A DNA stretch of 64,000 bases from Galbula dea. Taxonomy: Eukaryota > Chordata > Aves > Piciformes > Galbulidae. Positions 41,501-49,560 of the stretch are shown piece by piece (the first letter of the stretch is position 1; each line of letters starts with the position of its first letter). The position numbers and the translations under genes were made by a program. Where the stretch lies: NCBI GenBank assembly GCA_013399015.1, contig VWZX01001040.1, forward strand, positions 992,001 to 1,056,000, given 5' to 3'. The notes under the pieces are model-generated. The model saw nothing but the letters and a program-made list of their open reading frames with translations, did no database searches and was not told the origin of the DNA.

Positions 41501-44500
41501 ATAAGAGTGCTTCATTCTAACTCCAAATCAGTCTTTTCTCAAGCAATTAATCCTTGGCATTTAACTGGTAAGTGCTGCTTTTTCTCTTGACCAGGAGATA
41601 AATCCTCTCTTATGTGATGCTTCTCTGAAACACTTGATTTCTGAAGTGCCATTTTTAATCTTGTAAATACATTTTCCCCTGAAAAGCCCTCTGAGAGGTA
41701 ATCAAGGCTAGGGTTTTGTTTCCCTCTGGTCAGGAGAGCCATTAGTAATTCAGCAGTTTGCTATTTTGTAGGAAGTTTTAGCTGATAAAAAGATAGAACT
41801 TTTCCCTGCTGCACTTCTGAAAAAGTTGCTAGTAAAAGACTGCTTTTTAGCCTTCAAAAGAACATAAGAAGATGGAAAGGTAGCATGTCTTTGGTGATTC
41901 ACCTGACTTCTCTATCACTTACTGTACCAAGTAGCTATGTTAAAAATCTATTTCCTGTCTTTCCAGCTGGACAGCATTGCCCATTGCTGTTTCTCTAATA
42001 TTTTTATTCTTCAATTGTGTTTCATTTCCAGTATTCTACTTGGGAGTTTGTGCCATGGTCCTAATACTTTTAGTGCCAGGAAAGGCTTTTTGTGTAGCAG
42101 ATGCTTCTTTTTGATTAAATCTTGTTTCCTCTTGTCTTTTGCTATTCTGTAAGTACTACTTTAGCAATGACCATATCCTTCAAAGATGGGTAGATAAATT
42201 TCTATTTTTACCTTTCATTTTTACCAGATTATGTATATTCTTTTAAATCAGTGTTTTTATTGTTTTAGTGTCTGTGGATGTCAATACTTATACCATTTTT
42301 GATAGGTGGAGTGCTCCTGACTTGCTTATTTATATTTATTTGTGGAAAAAAAATCTCTACTCAGGGATAAGTTGGTTGCCTTGAGTCTTTTATCTTAAAC
42401 ATAATCCTGCTTTTAGGTGAAATACCCTTGTCCTGAGAGCTTTAAGTAAGGAGGTCTCTTTTTCCTAGGTTGAGTTTACAACTTCTCCAAAACTTAAAAG
42501 ACTGAGTAAAGTAACAGATACTGGATGGAACCTGTATTTTGTTTTTACTTAAGGAACTAGTCCTACTGATCCAGGAGATGTTCTGCCAGCTACTACACCT
42601 CTGCAGTTACAACTGACTTGCAGTGTGGCATGTTCTTTTGTCTTCTAGGATGCCTTTCTCTCACTGAACTATTTAGAATGTCAAGGTTTTATTTTGTGTT
42701 CACCTCCTGGTTTGAGAGGCTTATTTCCTACAAATGCTAATTTTTCCAATCTCAATTTGTAGGAGATGCTCAGAGTCTTGCAGGATCAGAGAGAGCCAAA
42801 ACTAAAGTTTTAACATCTTCTGGTATTTGCTTCTCCTCTCAGTTGTAAAGCTAGTAGTTAACTTTCTATCATAGTGTTCCAACACTGGCTGTCCCTCACC
42901 CATCAACATGGTGCTAGAAAGCGATCACCGTGTTCCTACAATCACCAGCAAACAACGTTCCCCTCACCACCTCTTTTCCTACTGCTATGCTCTCTCTATA
43001 ACATAACACACAGTTTGTCTTGCAGTCTTGTGCACCTCTTGTGGGTGCAGCCTTCTCAGGAAATATGTCACACAGAATCACAGAATTGTCAGAGTTGGAA
43101 GGGACCTTAAAGATCATCTAGTTTCAACCCCCCTGCCTCACAGGGACACCATCCACTAGATCAGGTTACCCAGAGCCCCATTCAGCCTGGCCTTAAAACC
43201 TTCCAGGGATGGGGTTTCCACAACCTCTCTGGGCAACCTGTTCCAGTGTCTTTCCACCCTAACAGTGAAGAACTTCCTCCTAATATCTAATCTAAATCTA
43301 CCCTCCTCTAGTTTGCATCCATTCCCCCTGGTTCTATCACTACTTGACATTCTAAAAAGTCCCTCACTAGGTTTCTTGCTATTTTTCATCCGTTTTCATT
43401 GAAGTCAGCAGTGAATCCTGTGAAGTGAATTGCAAGATTTCAGGATCTTCTTTAGTATGACCAGTTTAATATCACATTCTCCAGGTACCCTCTTCAGAGA
43501 GCCTGGGGTCAGACTTTGACCAACCTCTAAAGTTCAGTAAGTTTGCGTTTTCTGGTAACCTTCTTTGAGCTCCTGATGTGATCTTTGTGCTACTCCTGCC
43601 CTTCTTGCTTTGTGCTGCTCCTGCCCTCTGTGTTATCTGCTCTGAAATAACCTCCTGCAGTCTAAAAAATTGATAGCAAGTAAGTAGAGATACTTGATGT
43701 TTGAAGTACTGAGAAAAAGTTAGGTTTTTGTCTGTTACCTCAAGACGGTGCAGCTGAATCCAGTGCCAACCCTTATGGATATTAGTAGATGTCATTTAAC
43801 CAGTTATTTAGTGTGTCTATTATATCTAAGTGTCTGACCTCTGAACTACAAATTGATTTAGCATTTTAAATTGGATCTCGTGAAACATGACAAAATATGC
43901 TGAAAATATGGAGCAATTGGCTTGGTCTGATATAATTTGATTCTTAGGAACTTGCATGGCTTAGTGGTGCTGGCTGTGATAATTAAATGGCTTTTCAAAA
44001 TGGTCATTGTTGACCTAATTCTATTGACAGTATAGTCAGTGGGAGTTTTAATATTGACTACAACGGGAACAGTTAGACCAACAGATTGCATTAGAAATCC
44101 CATGCTGTGTGTTTAATTTCACTTCCTGGTACAACATTCTCTAAATATTAAAGAGAATTCTTGCCAAGATGGAAAAGCAGAACATAGTCCTTTTTTTTTC
44201 TTTCCTTTCTGACAATCTTGACTATCTTCTGTATCCACTCAGTTATTAATGTGGTAGCCAAGTTAGCAGATGAAAAAGATGCCTTTTCTCCAAACTTCAG
44301 TGTCCCGGTTTGGGTTAGAACAGAACTAATTCTGTTCAGTGATTTTACTTTGTAGTTGAAGCTCCTCTAAGAAACTGCACTTTCTGAAACTAACAGCATG
44401 TTTTCATAGACACTGACAGCTTCTAGCAGCGATAAGGCCTAATGTTTAGATTTACTACCAGGGATTGGTATGCAGAGCAGGGTCACTGCTAAATCTTGTC

Positions 44501-47500
44501 TCACATTGGGGGGTGCAGGGTAAAGGCTGCACCTTCAGGGAGGAGCAAGCAGGACAGGTGACCCCAAACTGACCAACTAAAGTATTCCATCCCACATACC
44601 TCATATTCAATATATAAACTGCAGTCAGCTCCCCCTTTGTGGGTAGTTATTTTTTGATCTCCTTTCTTGGTTCCTTCTTCTCCTGTGCTTCGGTGATCCC
44701 TAAGTTCCTGCATCCAGTACCAGGATCCAGCCCCCTGAGCCTGACTCATCTGCTGCCGAGGCCTTCTGCCACAGTATCAGTGGTGATGTAGTTACCATTG
44801 TGAGGGTTTGGGTTCGGTATTGGGTTCTGTACATATTTGTATATATTTTCATTTATTAAAGTAGTTCTAGTTTTATTTTCCAATCCACAAGTCTCTCTGT
44901 CTCTCTCTTATCCCCTTTCCCTTCCTGTTGTGGGGGGGAGGGAGGGGGTAACAGGGAGCGTCTGTCATTGGGTTGGTCGTCGGCTCAGCCTCGACCCTCG
45001 ACATTCAGGATGCAAAGTTTTGCATCTCCATCTGTGTTTTCAGAGCCACTGTTGTGGCTCCATTACATTTACATTAACTTTTTCTCTCAACAAGCAACTG
45101 AAACAATAGCAGAAATAGCAGAAAGATCCAAGGATATTTGACTGCTGTGTTCAGTTTAGGATAAACTTTCATCTTTCTTACGCCCTATTAAAGGTCCATA
45201 AATGTCCTGAATGTTTGGGAATTGCCTTCTTTTCCTGCTCCATTCTGTGTTAGTGTTAAAGCTGTTTTTTCCCCTGTCAACTCTTATTCTCCATATTGCA
45301 GTTTTGATTTGTCCCACACTCATATCTGAACAAATTATGACTAACCTGAATTTTGAGCCAGACCCTTGAAATTGTTTTGACCATTTGCTGGTTCTTGCAG
45401 TTTCATCCTGAGACAAATTAGTCTGTTAACGATTATAGTATTAAGTCTCCCTTGTAACCTTACATGCTGATTACTTCTGATTCTTCCTCTACATCTTGCT
45501 CAATGGATCTCTTAGTTACTTTATTATTATTTTTTCACTGTGCTGTTTGTATTTGCTGGTGCCCTTAAAACAAAGGGCATTGCAGAGCACCTGCTACAGC
45601 ACACTTCTGTTTTGTTTACTTTTGCAAGGTTGTTGAGTTGCTTTACAGAAGAGGCTTTTTTTCTGCTAGACACACAGAATGTAAGGGACCTGCTTTTGTG
45701 GGTTGTGTTAATTAAACTATCCAGTCCAAATCATTAGCTAATGAGTCTGTAGGTAGTTGACACTAAATAGAAAGCAGAGCTTTAGATCTTCACCAGTATG
45801 TGGAGAACTTTGGAAACTTTTCCTATCTTGCTGGAGTGCTTCACGCTGGCACTGCAGTCATGCTAACATCTGCTCTCCTCCCTCTGTCAGCAGGCTGTAT
45901 GTAGTACAGAAATAACACAAAGTGCCACCCTTCTTCACTGATCTATAGGGGGTTTTTTGTATTTTCCTTTTTAGAAGGTGCAGAAATAATCTTCAGCTGG
46001 CACCAGGGTAGTATCAGCTGTTCTAGCTTTTCAGCTCTAGATGCCTAAAAACACTTGCGTGTAGTTGACCTGTGAGAGTTCAGATATAAATGACTCTGTA
46101 AATTAGTGATTCAGGATAATGTTTAGTAATATTCCCCTTTAGCACCTGGGAATGTCTCTTACACTTTCATTACAGTAAATAGGAACTCTAGCATTCTTGC
46201 AGGATAGTCACTTTCTCGTTCCAGATTCTGCTGTTTGAGTTATAGGGCAGTGGCAGCTGGGGTGTGGTGGCTTTTTTTGTTTTGGTTTGGTTTTAAGGGG
46301 ATGCTAGAAATAGATTGCTGTGTCTGTCGTGCTGAAAACCAAAGAAAAGTCTAGTCTATATTTTTTCCCTTGTAGGTTTTGGTATTGGGGAGGGTTGTAT
46401 CCACAGTAAATGGGACAGTATAGGAGGAGTTGTCACGTCAGGAAATTTGTGCCCTAAAATGGTTTTGTGGATGCTAAGAGCATTAGCTAATGACATTAGT
46501 TGCTGTAGGTCTCTTGATTTGGACTGTAGGAGACTTTGCACCTTTATTTTCCTTTGTTTGCTGGAGCTAATTTCTCATTCCTTTTGAAACCTGCTGCAGA
46601 GGTTCTTTTGTAGTGCAGAGTTCCAGAGGGTGTAGTCCTGCTATTGTTTCTCTTGCTGACGTTTGTCCATTTCAAGAGCATCTTCTAATTCTAGGAAATG
46701 TCCAAAGCAAATGCAAATCCTAAAAACCATTTTGTTGCTTTTCTTCCAGAGCTGCATATCAGCATTGTTTCAAAAACTGCTCCATGAACGAAGTTTATTT
46801 CTTGTCTGGATTTCAGTAGCTGTTACTGTGTGTGAGAAGATCTGCCACGATGGGGTTTTTTTCCCCTTTGGCCTTTTCTTTTTAGAAGGAAAAGTTGACA
46901 TGTCAGCACTCGATTTTGCAGGCTTCCTTCTGTTATTGATCCACAGCTTAATAGGCTGGAGGTCTCTGATAAAAGAGCAGAAGCAGCTTTTACATTGCTG
47001 ATTTCAGGAACCCTGCTGGTTCCACAGAAACCTTAGGGTGAGGTGCGGCTTTGGCTGTGAACTGCAAATGCTGTATCTGCAGTGGGAGGAGAAATGGAAG
47101 CTTTGAGCTTGGATTTAGATTTGATTTTGATGAAATAGCTTGAAATGCTAACGAGCTTTGCAGAACAACCTCTGCTTTTGTGTTTCTGGTTCCTCAAGTG
47201 TGTGGGAAACAGCCACGTAATGGACTTTCTTCTCAACCCACGTTTCTTGCTCATTGACTTTAAAAAAGCAAAACAAAACAAAAAAACCACACAGCTTGCT
47301 GGAGTGGGTTAGGAATGTGCTGCTAGTGTGTTGCATAAGGACTGTTTGGTTTCCTAGTGATTCCAAGGCTCTGCAAGTAATGTTCTTCCCATAACTGCCC
47401 AGGAAGAAAAGTAGGACTGCTGTTACAGATGAGGATCTGAAATTTAGGGATAACAAGAATTGCTACTTGTGCAAGGTCGTGCAGAGAGTCAATTTCTGAA

Positions 47501-49059
47501 TGGAGAATAAAGCACTGTGGAGGTCTGTTTCAGAGCTCCACTTACTGATGGAGTCTTATTATGTTCCTTCCACTTTTAGTGTTGGATAGTTACGGGTCCT
47601 CTTGTGACCTATGAATGCAATATAAGGAATTTTGTTTGCTGGGAACTCTGGAGGTCCTCCAGTTTGGCCTCCTGCTTGTTGTAGGATTGTTAGTGCCACA
47701 ATGAGACTGGATAAACTATGACTTTGTCTAGCTCCTGTCTTGTGTCTTCCAGGGATAGCAGCTTCACAGACACTGAAGGTAACCTTTTCAGTGTTGCACT
47801 GCCTTTCTAGGGAAGAAGACTTTCCTGTGTCTGCTGTAGGACAATAGATGCTAGACCCTTTCCCTCCCCTTACTCTCCAAGGCCCATACACTTATTTTGA
47901 AACAGAATGAGAGGTTTCTGAGGAGATACAGGGTTTTTTGGTGCCATTTAACATTTGTGACTTCACTGGAAAAGCTCGTGAAAGGTGAGATTGTCTTTAA
48001 CTATGTTGACACTTAAGCTGGACCTTCAAGGGAAGGAGCACAAAAGAATAATCTGCAGATTATACTCCTTTGCCTGCTTTTCTGTGAATGAAAAAGTGAA
48101 ACTTGACAGATCTTTGACTAACAGAAAATTCTTATCAGAACTGATGTGCTTGCTTTTGCTCTCAGGCCAAGTTCTAAGGTTTCCTGTTCATTTGGTCAAG
48201 TGCTGACATTGATTTAGGGATTTTTATTTTTTTCTTTAAATTTTATTTTGTTTCTTGGAGAATACTTTATTAGGTAGTATATTTCTTGTACATAAAAATA
48301 TTATTTCTGGTTTTTTTCTTTGCTGAAGGGACAATGGAGACCGCTCCAGGCACCGAGCTCCCCGGAATGCCCGCATGTCTGCACCGTCGCTGGGCCGCTT
48401 TGTCCCGAGGTAAGGCTTATGGATGTAAGAGAAAAGGAATGTGGAAGTTCTGGAGGTACCAGCTGCAGTAGAGCTCTCTGATGCTTTCAGTTGGATTTCT
48501 TTTCTTGGACACAGCTGATATATTCTTGGTTTGCAATTTCTGGGAACCGCTGAGATGGCGTGTTAGTATGATCGGCTCATCCTGGGACATTTGAAGGGCA
48601 GCATGGTTTTAGTGCTTCTTACCTGCAGATTGGGGCTACAATGTGAAGACAGAATAGGAGGAGGAAAAGAATCTGATTGGAGATCAGCACAACTGGTTTG
48701 AGATCAGGAAGCTATTGTAAGAGGTAGAGGATTTGCTTTATGCTGATTTTCACAGCCACATTTATCAGAGAAGGCTCTAATCTGTAACTTGCCTTTCATT
48801 TGAAACAGTGAAGTGGTTGGCTAAGCAGAGGAGTCCAGGCTTCCCTTTTTTATAGTTTGCTGGAATATAGTCAGTTTTCCTCAAAGTAATTGCAGTTGCT
48901 GTCCAGGGCTGTAATACACTGGAATTTCCTTGTAAGCTTAACCCTCTTCCTTTTGCAGACGCTTCTTGCTACCAGAGTACTTGCCTTATGCTGGGATTTT
49001 CCATGAACGGGGACAGCCTGGCTTGGCCACCCATTCCTCTGTCAACAGGGTTTTGGCAG
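5387..49059 (+). CDS. AMBRA1: AMBRA1, N-terminal ~843 residues in ten exons (3' partial)
   Basis: Joined exons: 5387-5521, 5720-5778, 6512-6695, 7365-7537, 8319-8385, 8932-10391, 28595-28681, 35389-35571, 48329-48409, 48959-49059. Total 2530 nt, 843 codons plus one base. The translation follows vertebrate AMBRA1 closely and collinearly from the [14 protein letters not shown] segment to [10 protein letters not shown]. In known biology AMBRA1 is a cytoplasmic scaffold of the BECN1-PIK3C3 autophagy complex, regulates ULK1 through TRAF6, and is the substrate receptor by which CUL4-DDB1 degrades D-type cyclins. Visible parts are WD40 repeats at about residues 51-175, a proline run (270-281), Cys clusters (305-318 and 574-578), a serine/acid-rich linker and the start of the C-terminal block. 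All internal junctions have GT/AG sites with compatible phases. No frameshift or premature stop is seen. The start is unresolved because no in-frame ATG exists. The C-terminal propeller half and LC3-interacting region lie outside the window. Residue numbers assume codon 1 at 5387. Confidence 0.97.
5522..5719 (+). other. AMBRA1: AMBRA1 intron, 198 bp
   Basis: The donor is GTAAGG. The acceptor is CTTTTTCAG, preceded by a T-rich tract. A short GT/TG-rich stretch occurs near 5640-5665. Nothing else is recognised. Confidence 0.93.
5720..5778 (+). CDS. AMBRA1: AMBRA1 exon, start of WD40 repeat 1 (residues 46-64)
   Basis: This 59-bp exon encodes [19 protein letters not shown] and ends with the first two bases of an Arg codon (AG before GTAATT). 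It holds the first strand of WD40 repeat 1. The Ser codon at 5738-5740 (S52 in this numbering and in human) keeps the Pro at +1. It is the site known in mammals to be phosphorylated by mTORC1 to restrain autophagy. Residue 46 is Lys here and Arg in human. Confidence 0.97.
5779..6511 (+). other. AMBRA1: AMBRA1 intron, 733 bp
   Basis: The donor is GTAATT and the acceptor CTGCATTCTCAG. No repeat or RNA gene is recognised inside. Confidence 0.93.
6512..6695 (+). CDS. AMBRA1: AMBRA1 exon, WD40 repeats 1-2 (residues 65-126)
   Basis: This 184-bp exon starts with the third base of the split Arg codon and ends at phase 0 before GTAAGT. It encodes the rest of WD40 repeat 1 ([20 protein letters not shown]) and repeat 2, ending in the canonical WD motif GEVRIWDLH at residues 118-126. 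The [12 protein letters not shown] and [10 protein letters not shown] segments match mammalian AMBRA1 almost exactly. This block forms part of the propeller that binds DDB1 in the known CRL4-AMBRA1 complex. Confidence 0.98.
6696..7364 (+). other. AMBRA1: AMBRA1 intron, 669 bp
   Basis: The donor is GTAAGT and the acceptor CTCCCCACTCAG. It contains a T12 run near 6739. Open frames at 6957-7446 read across the next exon in the wrong frame and are not genes. Confidence 0.93.
7365..7537 (+). CDS. AMBRA1: AMBRA1 exon, WD40 repeat 3 (residues 127-183)
   Basis: This 173-bp exon begins at phase 0 with GGSESWF and ends with two bases of an Arg codon before GTGAGT. It encodes the third WD40 repeat, with the diagnostic [20 protein letters not shown] strand pair and the FWDW motif at residues 162-165. 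The following [18 protein letters not shown] continues the N-terminal propeller block. It is essentially identical to mammalian AMBRA1. Confidence 0.98.
7538..8318 (+). other. AMBRA1: AMBRA1 intron, 781 bp
   Basis: The donor is GTGAGT and the acceptor GCTTTTGTTTTAG. No repeat or other feature is recognised. Confidence 0.93.
8319..8385 (+). CDS. AMBRA1: AMBRA1 small exon (residues 184-206)
   Basis: This 67-bp exon encodes [20 protein letters not shown] and then NQQ. It completes the N-terminal WD40 block and ends at phase 0 before GTAAGG. In human AMBRA1 the N-terminal block ends at about residue 204, which fits this boundary. Confidence 0.97.
8386..8931 (+). other. AMBRA1: AMBRA1 intron, 546 bp
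   Basis: The donor is GTAAGG and the acceptor CTTCCTTCTGCAG. The reading frame of the next exon stays open 27 bp upstream of the acceptor, to an ATG at 8905, but those intron codons have no AMBRA1 counterpart. Confidence 0.92.
8932..10391 (+). CDS. AMBRA1: AMBRA1 large central exon (residues 207-692)
   Basis: This 1460-bp exon opens with [20 protein letters not shown] and ends in [10 protein letters not shown] plus AG of an Arg codon before GTAAGA (phase 2). It encodes the long, mostly disordered middle of AMBRA1. In order it has: the conserved [20 protein letters not shown] segment; a run of 12 Pro at 270-281, longer than the human run; a Cys-rich block (C305, C306, H308, C313, C315, C318); Ser-rich text; a conserved helix around [15 protein letters not shown] at 509-523; a CRACH block at 574-578; and an acidic end. 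The second half overlaps the region mapped in human as BECN1-binding (about 533-780). The exon is GC-richer than its introns. A 237-codon open frame on the other strand (8836-9549) is only a composition shadow. Confidence 0.98.
13230..13335. promoter_or_regulatory. Candidate conserved non-coding element
   Basis: The block has several homeodomain-type cores (CTAATTAT, GCTAATCA, ATTAATAA) within about 60 bp, followed by complex non-repetitive sequence with one CpG. This look is typical of conserved intronic enhancers, but it is inferred from composition only. Confidence 0.25.
15225..15247. repeat. Perfect 9-bp inverted repeat with 5-nt loop
   Basis: TCCATACTT and its exact reverse complement AAGTATGGA are separated by AGAGA. 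It would form a small hairpin in RNA. No function is assigned. Confidence 0.6.
18865..18960. promoter_or_regulatory. Candidate conserved element with octamer-like and TATA-like motifs
   Basis: Motifs seen are TTAATTATGCTAATAT (including the POU-type ATGCTAAT at 18877-18884), TTAATCATTAG, a CpG-containing ATCGAT, and a consensus-like TATAAAAG at 18928-18935. The clustering could mark an enhancer or a small alternative promoter. This is composition-based inference. Confidence 0.25.
23477..23668 (-). mobile_element. CR1 LINE 3' fragment, antisense
   Basis: It begins with the reverse complement of the CR1 3' terminus (CACAGAATCACAGAATATTA, then GGAAGGGACCTC and ATCCAGTCCAACCCCCCTGC) and runs through the usual CTTCACAACCTCTCTGGGCA stretch to the CCCTCACT segment. 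It is about 190 bp long and opposite in orientation to AMBRA1. Confidence 0.93.
25383..25560 (+). mobile_element. CR1 LINE 3'-region fragment
   Basis: It starts at AAGCTGTGCCAGGAGAGGTT and continues through the GGATACTAGGAAAAGGTGCT and GCACTGGAACAGGCTCCCCA segments of the CR1 ORF2 C-terminus, then fades out without a canonical 3' end. Its sequence type differs from the copies at 26405 and 34634. Confidence 0.85.
26405..26925 (+). mobile_element. CR1 LINE 3' fragment
   Basis: About 520 bp in sense orientation, from the ACCTGGAATATTGCATCCAG segment to the 3' terminus GATGATCTTTAAGGTTCTTT, CCAGCTCTGAC and ATTCTAT. A 99-codon open frame (26547-26846) preserves the ORF2 C-terminus, including [20 protein letters not shown]. 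It belongs to the same subfamily as the antisense copy at 43071. Confidence 0.93.
28595..28681 (+). CDS. AMBRA1: AMBRA1 87-bp exon (residues 693-721)
   Basis: The exon encodes [20 protein letters not shown] and then HPIYPDPA, starting with the third base and ending after the second base of Arg codons (AG before GTAAGA). Entry and exit phases match (2/2) and the length is divisible by three, so skipping would keep the frame. It lies within the BECN1-binding central region and sits between an 18.2 kb and a 6.7 kb intron. Confidence 0.97.
33170..33187. repeat. Perfect 18-bp palindrome
   Basis: ATGTCTATATATAGACAT equals its own reverse complement. No function is assigned. Confidence 0.7.
34634..35095 (+). 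mobile_element. CR1 LINE 3' fragment, best preserved
   Basis: A sense-oriented CR1 3' end with an uninterrupted 129-codon frame (34632-35021). It reads through [35 protein letters not shown] and [20 protein letters not shown], and closes with the terminus GATGATCTTGAGGGTCCTTT, CCAACC and ATGATTCTGTG. The intact frame and clean terminus suggest it is the youngest copy here. It is 5'-truncated and cannot encode a full reverse transcriptase. Confidence 0.95.
35389..35571 (+). CDS. AMBRA1: AMBRA1 183-bp exon (residues 722-782)
   Basis: The exon encodes [20 protein letters not shown], then [14 protein letters not shown], a run of seven Ser, and the acidic NELEFEDFE end. The acceptor is CTTGGGCAG and the donor GTAAGT overlaps the last Glu codon. 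Phase is 2/2 and the length divisible by three, so it is skippable in frame. The Arg-rich helix followed by a Ser tract is conserved with mammals, but the Ser tract differs in exact composition. Confidence 0.97.
37188..37216. repeat. T-rich low-complexity tract with (TTA)n
   Basis: A run of T interrupted by three TTA units, close to an ATAATG. Simple sequence only. Confidence 0.7.
43071..43390 (-). mobile_element. CR1 LINE 3' fragment, antisense
   Basis: It opens with CACAGAATCACAGAATTGTC (reverse of the CR1 3' end). The minus strand carries a 77-codon open frame (43156-43389) whose [20 protein letters not shown] segment closely matches the copy at 26405, so both come from one subfamily. The antisense orientation puts its tail toward the upstream AMBRA1 exon. 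Confidence 0.94.
44296..44300. repeat. Target-site duplication, left copy
   Basis: TTCAG lies immediately before the LTR start, and the identical 5 bp follow its end at 45004-45008. Confidence 0.85.
44611..44618 (+). promoter_or_regulatory. TATA-like box of the solo LTR
   Basis: TATATAAA lies about 310 bp into the LTR and about 240 bp before the poly(A) hexamer, as expected at a U3/R boundary. Confidence 0.6.
44855..44860 (+). terminator. ATTAAA polyadenylation hexamer in the LTR
   Basis: ATTAAA is followed 10-25 bp later by T-rich sequence. It is in sense orientation relative to AMBRA1, inside an intron. Confidence 0.55.
45004..45008. repeat. Target-site duplication, right copy
   Basis: TTCAG directly follows the terminal CA of the LTR and matches 44296-44300. 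Confidence 0.85.
48329..48409 (+). CDS. AMBRA1: AMBRA1 81-bp exon (residues 783-809)
   Basis: The exon encodes [20 protein letters not shown] and then LGRFVP. The acceptor is TTTGCTGAAG (weaker than the others, purine just before AG) and the donor GTAAGG. Phase is 2/2 with length divisible by three. The coding bases are notably CpG-rich for this AT-rich neighbourhood. Confidence 0.96.
48410..48958 (+). other. AMBRA1: AMBRA1 intron, 549 bp
   Basis: The donor is GTAAGG and the acceptor CCTCTTCCTTTTGCAG. Nothing else is recognised. Confidence 0.93.
48959..49059 (+). CDS. AMBRA1: AMBRA1 101-bp exon (residues 810-843), last in window
   Basis: The exon encodes [20 protein letters not shown] and then [13 protein letters not shown]. 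The acceptor is CTCTTCCTTTTGCAG. The exon ends with the first base of a Gly codon before GTAATG (phase 1). It leads into the C-terminal WD40 block, which in human starts around residue 850. The next exon, expected to begin with the GAVIGDGQ segment, was not found in the remaining 14.9 kb. Confidence 0.97.
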
Positions 49060-49404
49060 GTAATGAGATTTCCTTGTTTGCAGTAGTGATGTATATTAGT
49101 GGCTTTTTCATGCAGTTCTGAGCCGAGGAGGACTGATGAGGAAAAGTGTAATTCTAACTTTTGAGGTTCTGTTTAAGTTCCCTGAAATAAGAGAGAGGAC
49201 TGTTGGGAGCGACGTGGTAAGTTGTCATTCAAGTGTTTGGACATTGCAGATTCCACACTTCAAGTATGTGTATGGGAGTCTGTATGAGTTGAGGAGGGGT
49301 GCTGTTAACAATGTTCCCTTTGTTTAACTTCCTCCTGTATTCCTAGATGTCTTTTTTTTTTTTTAACAACCTGACAGACTAATGATCAGCTTGCTGCAAG
49401 TCCT

Positions 49405-49560
49405 TCTAATTGAATTATAGGGTGCCTTGTTCGTGTTCCGGCTGGCAAGACGCATGCAAGGCAATGCGGGATTCAATTAGGATCTTAATAAGTGCATATT
49501 AAAAAACTCAGCTGCCACCACATACAGCACACAGGCATTTGGGAGCCTTAAAGGGCAGGC
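49405..49560. promoter_or_regulatory. Candidate conserved non-coding element, CpG-containing
   Basis: Four CpGs fall within about 45 bp (49431-49478) in an otherwise CpG-poor intron. They are flanked by homeodomain-type cores (CTAATTGAATTATA, TTCAATTAGGATCTTAATAA) and complex non-repetitive sequence lying 350 bp downstream of an exon. The pattern suggests an element under constraint. It is inference from composition. Confidence 0.3.

Larger units (their letters stand above)
44301..45003 (+). mobile_element. Solo LTR of an endogenous retrovirus
   Basis: The 703-bp element begins TGTCCCGGTTTGG and ends CTCGACA (TG...CA termini), flanked by a 5-bp direct repeat TTCAG. It has a TATA-like TATATAAA at 44611-44618 and an ATTAAA polyadenylation hexamer at 44855-44860, followed by T-rich, then CT-rich and G-rich sequence. 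That gives a plausible U3-R-U5 order on the + strand. No internal gag/pol/env sequence is present, so this is the product of LTR-LTR recombination. A 5-bp duplication fits ERVL-like families, but the family assignment is an inference. Confidence 0.92.
35572..48328 (+). other. AMBRA1: AMBRA1 intron, 12.8 kb
   Basis: The donor is GTAAGT. The acceptor TGCTGAAG follows a T-rich tract. It contains an antisense CR1 (43071-43390), a solo LTR (44301-45003) and T-rich patches (37188-37216, 39263-39275). A complex block near 36640-36760 is non-repetitive. No exon is recognised. Confidence 0.9.

Noticed and set aside
43950..44030. tRNA A-box-like TGGCTTAGTGG
   Set aside because: No B box (GGTTCGANTCC) at the right spacing and no acceptor-stem pairing.
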